DNA of 25,217 bases. Origin: a virus. Below the pieces are notes generated by a model, which searched no databases, had not been told where the DNA came from, and was given only the letters and a program-made list of their open reading frames with translations. Location: positions 1 through 25,217 of the IMG/VR virus record IMGVR_UViG_3300006121_000042. One strand, written 5' to 3'. The position numbers and the translations under genes were made by a program. Below are positions 15,176 through 24,300 of this stretch, piece by piece (the first letter of the stretch is position 1; every line of letters begins with the position of its first letter).

Positions 15176-15505
15176 ATGGCAACCTATTTTCACACTAAAG
15201 TACAAGCAAGTATAGGAACAACTCCAGTAACACCACTTACAACAGGTGCAACTAATATCTATACAATCATTGGTCTAAATTTAGCCAATACAACAGATTA
15301 CGATGTTACAGTTAATATTACTATAACAGATTCTACTCCTACAACAGGTTACTATATTAGCGGATTAATAATTCCTCCATATACCAGTGTTAAAGTAGTA
15401 ACTAATAGTGAAAAAATTGTATTAGGAAACAACAGCAGTATTACACTAGTTTCGGATACTGCTAGTAGTGTTGACGCCACATTCAGCTATGCTGAAGTAG
15501 CTTAA
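15176..15505 (+). CDS. Small beta-rich structural protein (paralogue of 11246-11578)
   Basis: This 109-residue protein is predicted to be beta-rich, with a hydrophobic core pattern and GYYISGLIIPPYTSVKVVT in the middle. The second half (EKIVLGNNSSITLVSDTASS, ending SYAEVA) matches the paralogue at 11246. The start is 3 bases after the previous stop with only GGATAA as a weak ribosome-binding site, so translational coupling is likely. No function is known to me. Its place between a fibre-type protein and a conserved small protein suggests a component or attachment domain of the same appendage. Confidence 0.75.
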   Translation: MATYFHTKVQASIGTTPVTPLTTGATNIYTIIGLNLANTTDYDVTVNITITDSTPTTGYYISGLIIPPYTSVKVVTNSEKIVLGNNSSITLVSDTASSVDATFSYAEVA

Positions 15506-15514
15506 GGATAGATT

Positions 15515-15892
15515 ATGAGCAATAGTAATAATTATTATTTTGGAAGAGATCAACAAGAATTGATCGGAGGTCAGCCACGATACTTCATGGGACTACGTAG
15601 AAATAGCGATGGCGAAATAACCTTAGCCATTGTTGATCAATTAAGTAGAACTGATAGTATTCAAATTAACAATCCTGGAGATCCTAGCGGTAATTATACT
15701 GCATTTGAACCAGGTACAGATTTTTATGACAATAGAGATATCAATCACGCTTTGGTATATGCCAATTTAAATTACGAACAATACCGCTGGGATGATCGTA
15801 GAATTTATTATTATGTTGATAGCACAGGTGAACTAGTAGCCAGAATTAATACAAAATATGCTTACCCATCAGGGATAAGTTCAAACAATTAA
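15515..15892 (+). CDS. Conserved small protein YFGRDQQELIGGQPRYFMG, function unknown
   Basis: The 125-residue soluble protein contains the block YYFGRDQQELIGGQPRYFMG at residues 7-26 and EQYRWDDRRIYYYVDSTGEL near 93-112. I recall both as conserved in aquatic T4-like phages, always near fibre genes, without a known role. It is rich in Tyr, Asp and Arg, unlike the Thr/Ser/Ala-rich genes around it, and looks like a compact globular domain. AAGGATAG precedes the ATG, 9 bases after the previous gene. A connector or baseplate-linked role is a guess from the company it keeps. Confidence 0.75.
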   Translation: MSNSNNYYFGRDQQELIGGQPRYFMGLRRNSDGEITLAIVDQLSRTDSIQINNPGDPSGNYTAFEPGTDFYDNRDINHALVYANLNYEQYRWDDRRIYYYVDSTGELVARINTKYAYPSGISSNN

Positions 15893-15901
15893 GAGTAGAT
15901 T

Positions 15902-18900
15902 ATGCCAGATTTTAAAATAGCCAGTATACGATACACATGGAAAGGAACTTGGACTAGTTCCAATGGTTACCTTGCTGACGATGTAATATTTTACGGCGGT
16001 AAGGCTTACGTTTGTTTGTTAGCTCACACAAGTAGCAGTAGTTTTGCCACAGACTTAGCATTATCTACACTATGGGTACAGATGTTTGATGGGTATACAT
16101 GGCGCGGTGCATGGACACCGAGTGCAACTAATACATTATCAGTAATTTCATCATCTGGCAACGGAACAACTGCTACATTAGTGTTTGCAACTCAATCATC
16201 TAATCCATTTACTGTTGGACAATCTATTACTGTTGGCGGTAATAGTGTGTCTGGATATAATGTAACCGCTACAGTTACAGCAGTTACAACTAGTTCAGTT
16301 AGCTATCTAAATACTACTACAACGACAGGAACCGGTGGCACTATTACGTCTGCTGGTGCAGTTAATTTATATAATCCCGGAGATACAGTTAGTTATGGAG
16401 GATTAGTTTATAGATGTATTACTAGCCACACTGCCGCAATTTCAACTGCACTTGGACTTGAAGCTAATCAAAGTGCTTGGACTATTGTAAGTCAAGCCGA
16501 TGCTTGGAAAACAAATTGGGCAATTAGTACACAATATAAAGTTAACGATGTAGTCGTATATGGTGGAACAATTTATCGTTGTATTACTGCTCACACTAGT
16601 TCATCTTTTGTTACTACTGGATTAGAAGCTAATCAAAGTGCTTGGCAAATTGTATATCAACAATTATCTTATAAGAGTGGTTGGGCAACTGCTACAAATT
16701 ATCACGTATTAGACGTAGTTCAGTTTGACGGAACTTTATATATTTGTAATGTAGCTCACCAATCTACTGTATTTTTAACAGATTCTCCAGTATATTGGAG
16801 TATATATTTAGACGCTTTAGAATTCCCGGGACTTAATTCGCCTATATATAGTTCAAGTCAGCAATATTATAAAGGTGATATCGTTAACTATGGTGGCTAT
16901 AGCTATAGAGCACTCAGAAATAATCTTAATCAGATTCCGGACATTAACACAAGTTATTGGCAAATCGTAACAGAAAATTATTACTATAGACAAACATGGT
17001 CTTCTTCAGTTTCATATACTATTGGATCTGTAATTAGAAATGATGGTTATCTATATGTTTGTATATTAGACAACTATCAACAACAACCTCCTAATGCAAC
17101 TTATTGGACATTGTTAGTACCAGGTCGCTTCTGGGCAGGTTTTTGGTCAACACCTACTCCTTACGTATTAGGAGATATAGTTTCATATGCAGGATTGTCA
17201 TACGAGTGTATACTTGCTCATACTTCTTCATCGGGCACATTACCTGCTACTGATGTTGCCGCTGGCTCATCTAGTGTTGGTACATATTGGAAAGTTTATA
17301 GTCTTGGAGATGCCAATAATGTATTGACAACTCAAGGTGATACGCTTTGGTGGAACACTGGCGCAAAATCAAGATTACCTATTGGAAATCCTGGACAAAT
17401 TTTAAAAGCAAGTTCTGGTACTTCAATAAATTGGGCAACATTTGGAGTTATTAGTAAAGTTTATTATGTTTCATCAACGGCAGGAACAGATACTCCGTTG
17501 TACGGAACTAGTTTGAATAGCCCATGGGCTACTATTGCCTACGCTTGCGCTCAATTGATTGCAAACGGTATTACAGGCGCAACAATTTTTATCAAAACTG
17601 GTACATATACTGAAGTATGTCCGATCAGTGTTCCAGCTAATTGTAGTTTAGTAGGTGACGAGTTGCGTACAACTATTGTTCAACCAACTGCGGCTACTAG
17701 TGGTAACAACATGTTTTATGTTCGCAACGGCACAATTATTAGAAATATGACTCTTCAAGGGTTAACTGGATCATTAGGCCTTGCAAATTCTTACGGCACA
17801 AAACGTCCAACTGGCGGAGCGTTCGTAAGTTTAGATCCAGGTTCTGGCACAAGTGATAGTTCAGTTTGGATTACTTCAAAGAGTCCGTATGTACAAAACG
17901 TAACAACGTTTGGTACAGGATGTGTAGGATTAAAAGTAGATGGAACATTACATGCCGGCGGTTACAGAAGTATTGTATGTAACGATTTTACACAAATCTT
18001 AAGTGATGGTATTGGTGTATGGATTAATAGTTTAGGTCGTTCAGAAGCTGTATCAGTGTTTACTTATTATAATTACATAGGTTATCTATGTGAAAATGGC
18101 GGAAAATTACGTGCAACCAACGGCAATAATAGTTATGGTGTATATGGATCTGTAGCAGAAGGAGTATACTCTGCAGAAACTCCAATTACTGCTTACGTTA
18201 ATAACAGAGCTACACAAGCAAGTGTTGGTTATGTTATGACTAATACTGTAAAATTATTAGCATTTGAATATGCCAATGCTGGATTAAATTATACCAGTCC
18301 GTCATATACTATCACTGGTAGCGGTTCAGGAGTTATATTTGAAACTTATGATATTCGTAATGCCGGCATTTATGAAATTAGAGTTACTGATCCTACTAAC
18401 ACTGGGTTTCCTGGTGGTACAAGTTATCTTAGCGTAACTGGATTGGCACAAAATGGTACTAGTAACGGAACTATCACACTATCAGCTAGTGATACAAACA
18501 GCGCATTAGTTTATGCAGGTATGCGAATTGTAGTTCTTTCAGGAACTGGTGCAGGACAGTCGGGTTATATTCAAGCGTACAACAGTACAAGTAAAGTAGC
18601 TACAATTTATTCTGAAGCAACTGGCGCACAAGGATGGGATCTTGCCTATCCAGGAACCCAGCCAACAGTTTGCGACAACTCTAGTTCGTATATTATTGAA
18701 CCAAGAGTTGCGATTGCAGGTCCAGGTTTTGGTACAGTAGGTGGAAGTTTAACAGCTTCAGGATATTGGGCTAGTAGCGCATACGGTAATGGATATTTTG
18801 TAACAATTGACGGACAAAGTCAACTAGTTAACTATTCTACAAATGGCCTTAATTGGAATTTAGGTTCTGGTTTACCAAACTTAGGCGCAACAACTAGTAT

Positions 18901-21268
18901 GGTTTACAGTAATGGTTTATTCATTGCTACTAATACACTTACTACAACTATTGCATATAGTTCTAACGGTACTAGTTTTACTTCAGGTGCATTACCTGTA
19001 ACAACATTTGGTAATTCACCAATTATTTCTGCTCCAAGCAGTTATTATGGAAACTATGCCGCTATTGTAATGAACACCGGTTCAAGAACTAATTTGTTAA
19101 CTTATAGTAATACGTTAACAAATGCCGCTTGGACTACAAGTTTATCTTATATTGTTCCAGCATCTGTTGCGACACAAGCACCAGATGGAACATATACTGC
19201 TTATAAATTTATTGACAATACTAGCAATGCAGAACACGTAATTTATTATACTAGAACAAATGCTAGTCCAGAAACAGTTACATTTTCTATCTATGCTAAA
19301 GCCGCAGAACGTAGCCAAATTCTAGTTGGATTTACTAATGGAACGCCAAGTACAACATTCACTGGTGCAATTATAAATTTAGCAACAGGTGGAGTTATTA
19401 CTGCTCCGACAAGTACAGGAGATTATTCAGGAACGTCGGTAAACGTAACTGGTGCAGGGAATGGTTGGTATAGAATTGCTGTAACAGCTACCCATGCAGT
19501 AGGAACAAATACTAACAACTATCCATTTATCGATGTTATTAATAATTCTAGCGCACAGCAATATATTGGCGATGGATTGAGCGGGTTGTACTTATGGGGC
19601 GCACAATTAGAAGTTGGTACTCGTGCTAGCGCATACGTTCCGACTACTACAACCACTGCTAACGGTACATTTGAATTATTTAAAACTAACAATGCTACTA
19701 CTTGGATTCCATTTGGATCTCCTACTATCGGCGGAGGCCCATTAGTCTACGGTAACGGAACTTATGTAAGTTTTGCTAGTACAGCTAGCAATCAATGCCA
19801 ATATGCTATCAACGGTATTACATGGGCAACAGCAACTTTACCATTTACTCAAACATGGACATTAGCTAGTTTTGGTAACGGAGTGTTCATTGCAGTTTCA
19901 ATTGGATCATCTAACGGTGCTTATAGTATAGACGGTATTAACTGGTATGCAATGACTTTACCAGCCGCAAGTCAGTGGCTCAGCGTAACTTTTGGTCAAG
20001 GCTTATTCATGTTAATAGCTAGTGGATCAACTAGCAATGCACAAAGTCAAGATGGTATCAACTGGACTGCAAATTTAGTAGGAACAAGTCCTGCATGGAG
20101 TACAGTATCAGTTAGCAATCCTACATCAGGGCCTGCTGTGTTTGTAGCAATTACCTCAGGTAGTAACATCTCAAGTGTGATGACAACTGGAGCAACTGCT
20201 CGAGCAAGAGCAATTATATCGTCAGGATCGATTAAATCTTTTAGAATTCAGAATCCAGGATCTGGCTATGTAATTGGACCAACACTGACTATTACCGATC
20301 CAAATGCAAGTACAGCCGCATCTTATACAATTCGTTACGGTGATGGAGTATTAGGTCAACCAACATTTATATCTAGGGGTACTGGATACCTAACTGCTGG
20401 TGCTGTTATTACAGATAGTGCTAGTACAGGTTATGCAGATTCTTATCAAACTGGAAGCTATCTAAACATATATGGAATGACTAGTACACCTACTCCAGGA
20501 TCAAACGTAGTTATTAGCGGTAATCCTACAGTTTATAAGCTGGTAGCTATTACTAATGTATCTGGATCATTAGGTAATCAATCTGCTACATTGCAATTTG
20601 ACCAATCTATATCTGTTTATAAATCGCAAGCTAATGCAACTGCATTGTCTATTCGAATTTTATACAGTCAAATTCGTTTAACAGGACATGATTTTTTAAG
20701 TATTAATAGCGGTAACTATGTTAATACAAATTATCCAATCAATGCGTTCTTTACACCTAGCTTGGCAACTTTTCAAACAATAGAAGCTGGTGGCGGCCAC
20801 GTATTTTATACTGCAACTGACCAAGATGGTAATTTTACAGTAGGTAATATTTTTGGTGTTGCTCAAGCAACTGGTACAGTTACACTAAGTGCTAGTTTGT
20901 TTAATCTTTCAGGATTAACACAAATTAGTTTAGGTGCGTTAGTTGTTGGTAGTTCAAGTGCAATTATTAATACTATTAGTACAGACGGTACTATGAGTGC
21001 AAACAGTGATAATACTATTAGTACTCAACGAGCAATTAAAACATATATTGCTAGCAGATTAGGTCAAGGTGGCGGAACAAGTCAGGTAAACAGTGCCACT
21101 ATGGGGCAAGTGCAAGTGGTGAATGATAATAGCGGTATAGGTAGTATCTTAACTACAACAGGTAATCAAATTAATATGGCTAACAAAGTTATGTTCCAAG
21201 GCCCAGCGGCTGGTGTTGATGGGTCGCTATTAGCAATGGCATATTTAATGCAAAGTTTCCATAATTAA
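15902..21268 (+). CDS. Giant multidomain adhesin or tail-fibre protein (1788 residues)
   Basis: Domains in order. Residues 13-466: seven repeats like chitin-binding type 3 / CBM5/12 modules, pattern W...Y..GD.V.Y.G..Y.C...H......W. Repeat 2 is interrupted by an Ig-like module at about 78-152. About 467-515: linker VLTTQGDTLWWNTGAKSRLP. About 515-775: right-handed beta-helix of pectate-lyase type, beginning ATIFIKTGTYTE and including SDGIGVWINSLGRSEAVSVF. About 780-945: beta-rich modules. About 948-1425: blades with YSTNGLNW, INGITW, IDGINW and QDGINW, suggesting a beta-propeller, interrupted at about 1061-1255 by a lectin-like domain (TNLLTYSNTLTNAAW...QAPDGT). About 1592-1788: C-terminal domain RLTGHDFLSINSGNYVNTNY with FYTATDQDGNFTVGNIFGVA. 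It probably binds host surface glycans. No catalytic site is evident. The ribosome-binding site is weak (AAGAGTAG). Confidence 0.85.
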   Translation: MPDFKIASIRYTWKGTWTSSNGYLADDVIFYGGKAYVCLLAHTSSSSFATDLALSTLWVQMFDGYTWRGAWTPSATNTLSVISSSGNGTTATLVFATQSSNPFTVGQSITVGGNSVSGYNVTATVTAVTTSSVSYLNTTTTTGTGGTITSAGAVNLYNPGDTVSYGGLVYRCITSHTAAISTALGLEANQSAWTIVSQADAWKTNWAISTQYKVNDVVVYGGTIYRCITAHTSSSFVTTGLEANQSAWQIVYQQLSYKSGWATATNYHVLDVVQFDGTLYICNVAHQSTVFLTDSPVYWSIYLDALEFPGLNSPIYSSSQQYYKGDIVNYGGYSYRALRNNLNQIPDINTSYWQIVTENYYYRQTWSSSVSYTIGSVIRNDGYLYVCILDNYQQQPPNATYWTLLVPGRFWAGFWSTPTPYVLGDIVSYAGLSYECILAHTSSSGTLPATDVAAGSSSVGTYWKVYSLGDANNVLTTQGDTLWWNTGAKSRLPIGNPGQILKASSGTSINWATFGVISKVYYVSSTAGTDTPLYGTSLNSPWATIAYACAQLIANGITGATIFIKTGTYTEVCPISVPANCSLVGDELRTTIVQPTAATSGNNMFYVRNGTIIRNMTLQGLTGSLGLANSYGTKRPTGGAFVSLDPGSGTSDSSVWITSKSPYVQNVTTFGTGCVGLKVDGTLHAGGYRSIVCNDFTQILSDGIGVWINSLGRSEAVSVFTYYNYIGYLCENGGKLRATNGNNSYGVYGSVAEGVYSAETPITAYVNNRATQASVGYVMTNTVKLLAFEYANAGLNYTSPSYTITGSGSGVIFETYDIRNAGIYEIRVTDPTNTGFPGGTSYLSVTGLAQNGTSNGTITLSASDTNSALVYAGMRIVVLSGTGAGQSGYIQAYNSTSKVATIYSEATGAQGWDLAYPGTQPTVCDNSSSYIIEPRVAIAGPGFGTVGGSLTASGYWASSAYGNGYFVTIDGQSQLVNYSTNGLNWNLGSGLPNLGATTSMVYSNGLFIATNTLTTTIAYSSNGTSFTSGALPVTTFGNSPIISAPSSYYGNYAAIVMNTGSRTNLLTYSNTLTNAAWTTSLSYIVPASVATQAPDGTYTAYKFIDNTSNAEHVIYYTRTNASPETVTFSIYAKAAERSQILVGFTNGTPSTTFTGAIINLATGGVITAPTSTGDYSGTSVNVTGAGNGWYRIAVTATHAVGTNTNNYPFIDVINNSSAQQYIGDGLSGLYLWGAQLEVGTRASAYVPTTTTTANGTFELFKTNNATTWIPFGSPTIGGGPLVYGNGTYVSFASTASNQCQYAINGITWATATLPFTQTWTLASFGNGVFIAVSIGSSNGAYSIDGINWYAMTLPAASQWLSVTFGQGLFMLIASGSTSNAQSQDGINWTANLVGTSPAWSTVSVSNPTSGPAVFVAITSGSNISSVMTTGATARARAIISSGSIKSFRIQNPGSGYVIGPTLTITDPNASTAASYTIRYGDGVLGQPTFISRGTGYLTAGAVITDSASTGYADSYQTGSYLNIYGMTSTPTPGSNVVISGNPTVYKLVAITNVSGSLGNQSATLQFDQSISVYKSQANATALSIRILYSQIRLTGHDFLSINSGNYVNTNYPINAFFTPSLATFQTIEAGGGHVFYTATDQDGNFTVGNIFGVAQATGTVTLSASLFNLSGLTQISLGALVVGSSSAIINTISTDGTMSANSDNTISTQRAIKTYIASRLGQGGGTSQVNSATMGQVQVVNDNSGIGSILTTTGNQINMANKVMFQGPAAGVDGSLLAMAYLMQSFHN
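17639..17686 (+). repeat. 48-base exact repeat, copy 1 (beta-helix start)
   Basis: It encodes NCSLVGDELRTTIVQP in the adhesin at 15902 and is identical, including synonymous positions, to 24409-24456 in the paralogous adhesin. Flanking bases differ on both sides. Confidence 0.95.
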
Positions 21269-21276
21269 AAATAACA

Positions 21277-21287
21277 TAAATATAATA
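21277..21287 (+). promoter_or_regulatory. Probable late promoter of the second giant adhesin
   Basis: TAAATATAATA, the same 11 bases as at 3998-4008, lies 8 bases after the stop of the first adhesin and 19 bases before the ATG at 21307. T4 spacing would start transcription near 21288, leaving a leader of about 19 bases with the ribosome-binding site CGGAG. No strong stem-loop is seen here. Confidence 0.65.
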
Positions 21288-21306
21288 GACAAGTACGGAG
21301 TATACA

Positions 21307-24300
21307 ATGGCAGAATTTAAATTAGGTAGAATTAGATTTGTTTGGAAAAACACATGGGCTGGTTCTACTACCTACTACAAAGATGACGTAGTTAGATACG
21401 GCGGTAAAACATACCTTTGCTTAACAGGGCACACTAGTAGTAGTGTATCAAACGGTTTTTATACGGATTTGTCATCAAATTACTGGCAATTATCTGCTGA
21501 TGGCCAATCGTGGACCGGTACTTGGGTAGCTAGTACAGTTTACAAAATTGGTGATTTAGTAAAATACGGTGGAACTGTTTACATTTGTAATACAGGTCAC
21601 GTTGCAAGTACTACACTCGAAACGAATCAAAGTTATTGGGATCAATGGGCAACCAGTTTGAATTTTATTGGTCCTTGGATTGCCGGTACAACATACAAAG
21701 TAGCTGACATTGTTACATACGGTGCAACGGTGTATCGTTGTAACACTGGACATACTGCGGCTGCAACTCCTGCTCTTGGATTAGAAGCAAATCAATCATC
21801 ATGGGATGTATTGAACCAGGCGTTTGCTTATGTAGGTGCATGGAGTGCACCTACTACTGTAACCGGTACTATTAGCGGAACAACATTAACAACTACAGGC
21901 GGATCTCCAGCTATTGGACAAGTGTTATCCGGTGGTAGTATTGCCGCAGGAACAGTAATTCTCAGCGGTAGCGGAACAACTTGGACATTAAGTATTTCTA
22001 ATGGATCATTGTCTAGCGCAACTTATACAGCAAGCCCACGTTACAGAATAAATGACGTGGTAAAATATGGCGCAGGTCTTTGGATTTGTACAACATATCA
22101 TAGCAGTACCAACGCTGGATTTGCCACAACTAATTTTGCAAGACTAGTAGACGGTTTAGAATTTAGTAATTCTTGGTCAGTGTCTTCAGCCTATGCGGTC
22201 GGCGATACCGTTACATACGGCGGTTATACTTATGTTGCAAAAACTAACGTAACAAATACAAGTCTTTCATTAGCTTCTTCAGTAGGAAATGGAACAAGTG
22301 TAACTTACAATTTTGCTAGTCAAACAATTCAACCATTTGTAGCACCACAGAGTGTAACCATAACAGGTGCAACTGGTACGTTGGCATCAAATACATCAAC
22401 TGGTGTTGGAGCTACAGCAGTGTTTACTGCAAGTGTAACTAGCTCAACTACATTAAGTGTATCTAGTGTTACTAGTGGAACTATCACAGTTGGATCTGTA
22501 ATTTCCGGAACTGGTGTTACTGTAGGAACAACTATTCTTGCATTATTATCAGGTAATGGTAGTTCAGGTGCAAGCACATGGCAGTTAAGTACTAGTCAGA
22601 ATTTTACATCAACTACAGTTTCAGCATCTGCTAATACTGGCGTAGCTACTTTAGTGTTCAACACAGCCCAATCGGTTGCTCCATTCCAAATTGGACAAAT
22701 TATAACTGTATCAGGGTTTACAGGTGGAGCAACAGGATATAATGGTACTCAAACTGTAGTATCTTGTACACAAACATATCTTACATTTGCTAGTTCTACT
22801 ACTCCGTATGCAACTGGTGGTACAATTACAATTACTGGATATAATGGTTCTTATGTAGTACAAAGTGCAACCAGTTCAAGTGTAACAGTTTTAAATACTA
22901 ATATTATTCCAATGACTGGTGGTACTATTACCAACAGTCCTCCTACAACAAACACAGGATCATGGGGTTTATTAAGTACTGGATTTAGTTATCAAAGTAC
23001 ATGGACTACATCAACTGCATATAAAATTGGTGCTGTAGTATCATTTGGTGCGTATACATATTTGGTCACTGCTGATCATACTAGTAGCGCAACTATCATT
23101 CCTCCTAATGCAAGTTATTATGCATTATTGAATCCAGGAATGCGTTGGACTACTTACGCTACAGGTGCAAGCTATGTAAGCCCAACAAATACAACTACAA
23201 GTGGTACAGGTTCAGGCGCAACATTTACAGTTGGTGTTAACGGTACAACTTATACAGTTACTAAAACTGGTAATGGTTCTGGATATTCAACTAATGCAGT
23301 AATTAAAATTGCTGGTACACAAGTAGGCGGTTTAACTCCTGCTAACGATATTCTTATTACAGTACAACAAAGCGGTGGCGCAATCACAACATTTACCTTT
23401 ACTGGTTTAGCAGTAACTTGGTATTCAGGCAGTTCATATGTACTTGGCGATCAAGTTACAATGGGTTATAACAGTTATATTTGCGTATTAGCTCATACTG
23501 CCGCAACAGGAAATCGTCCAGATAATGATACAACAGGTACATATTGGAACCAAGTAGCAAGTGGTGCTGAGACTAACGTATTAACAACACAAGGTGATAT
23601 AGTTTATTTTGGTGGAGCAGGTGCTACACGTTTACCTATTGGTACTGATGGTCAAGTATTGAAAGTCGTTGGTACTACTCCAACATGGGCAACATTTGGA
23701 CAAATTAATAACGTTTATTATGTTGCACCAAGTGGCACAGACAACTATACTAATGGATATGGTGTTACATTAGATAAACCATTTGCCACAATTAAATATG
23801 CCGCAAGTATTGTTGCCGCAGGTGTTAACAATCCTAATGCAGTTGCTTTATTAAAAGCAAATAAAACTTGGATGCAAAACGAAATGTGGTACTGGAGCAC
23901 TTATGAGAAATCAGTTAGTGCAAGTCCGTTTAGTCCAAGTTCAGTCTACGACCAAACTAAATCATATCGCGATTCAGGATTTATTATTGATGGTGTAATT
24001 TATGACTTATCACGTGGTGGTAATAGTCAGACAATTTTCAATGCGTATGCATTTTTCCAACCAGGAACTAATACATTCTACGATACAACTGTGGCAGCTG
24101 AAATGCCATATTTCATTGCCATGTTGACTGAGTTGGCCAGTTTAATGCAAAATGCGTTAACACAAACTGCGCCAGGAACAAGTTATCAAACTGTAATGAC
24201 AGCACCTAATCCAGTTAGTCAAGTAACTGCTGGCTCAGCGGCTGAATCCGGAGCAACTACAGCAACAACAACTTTAATGAACTATATCATTACTGCGTTG

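Noticed and set aside
15902-21268. Glycan depolymerase activity for the beta-helix
   Set aside because: The fold is plausible, but I could not point to a convincing catalytic acidic cluster, so only binding is proposed.
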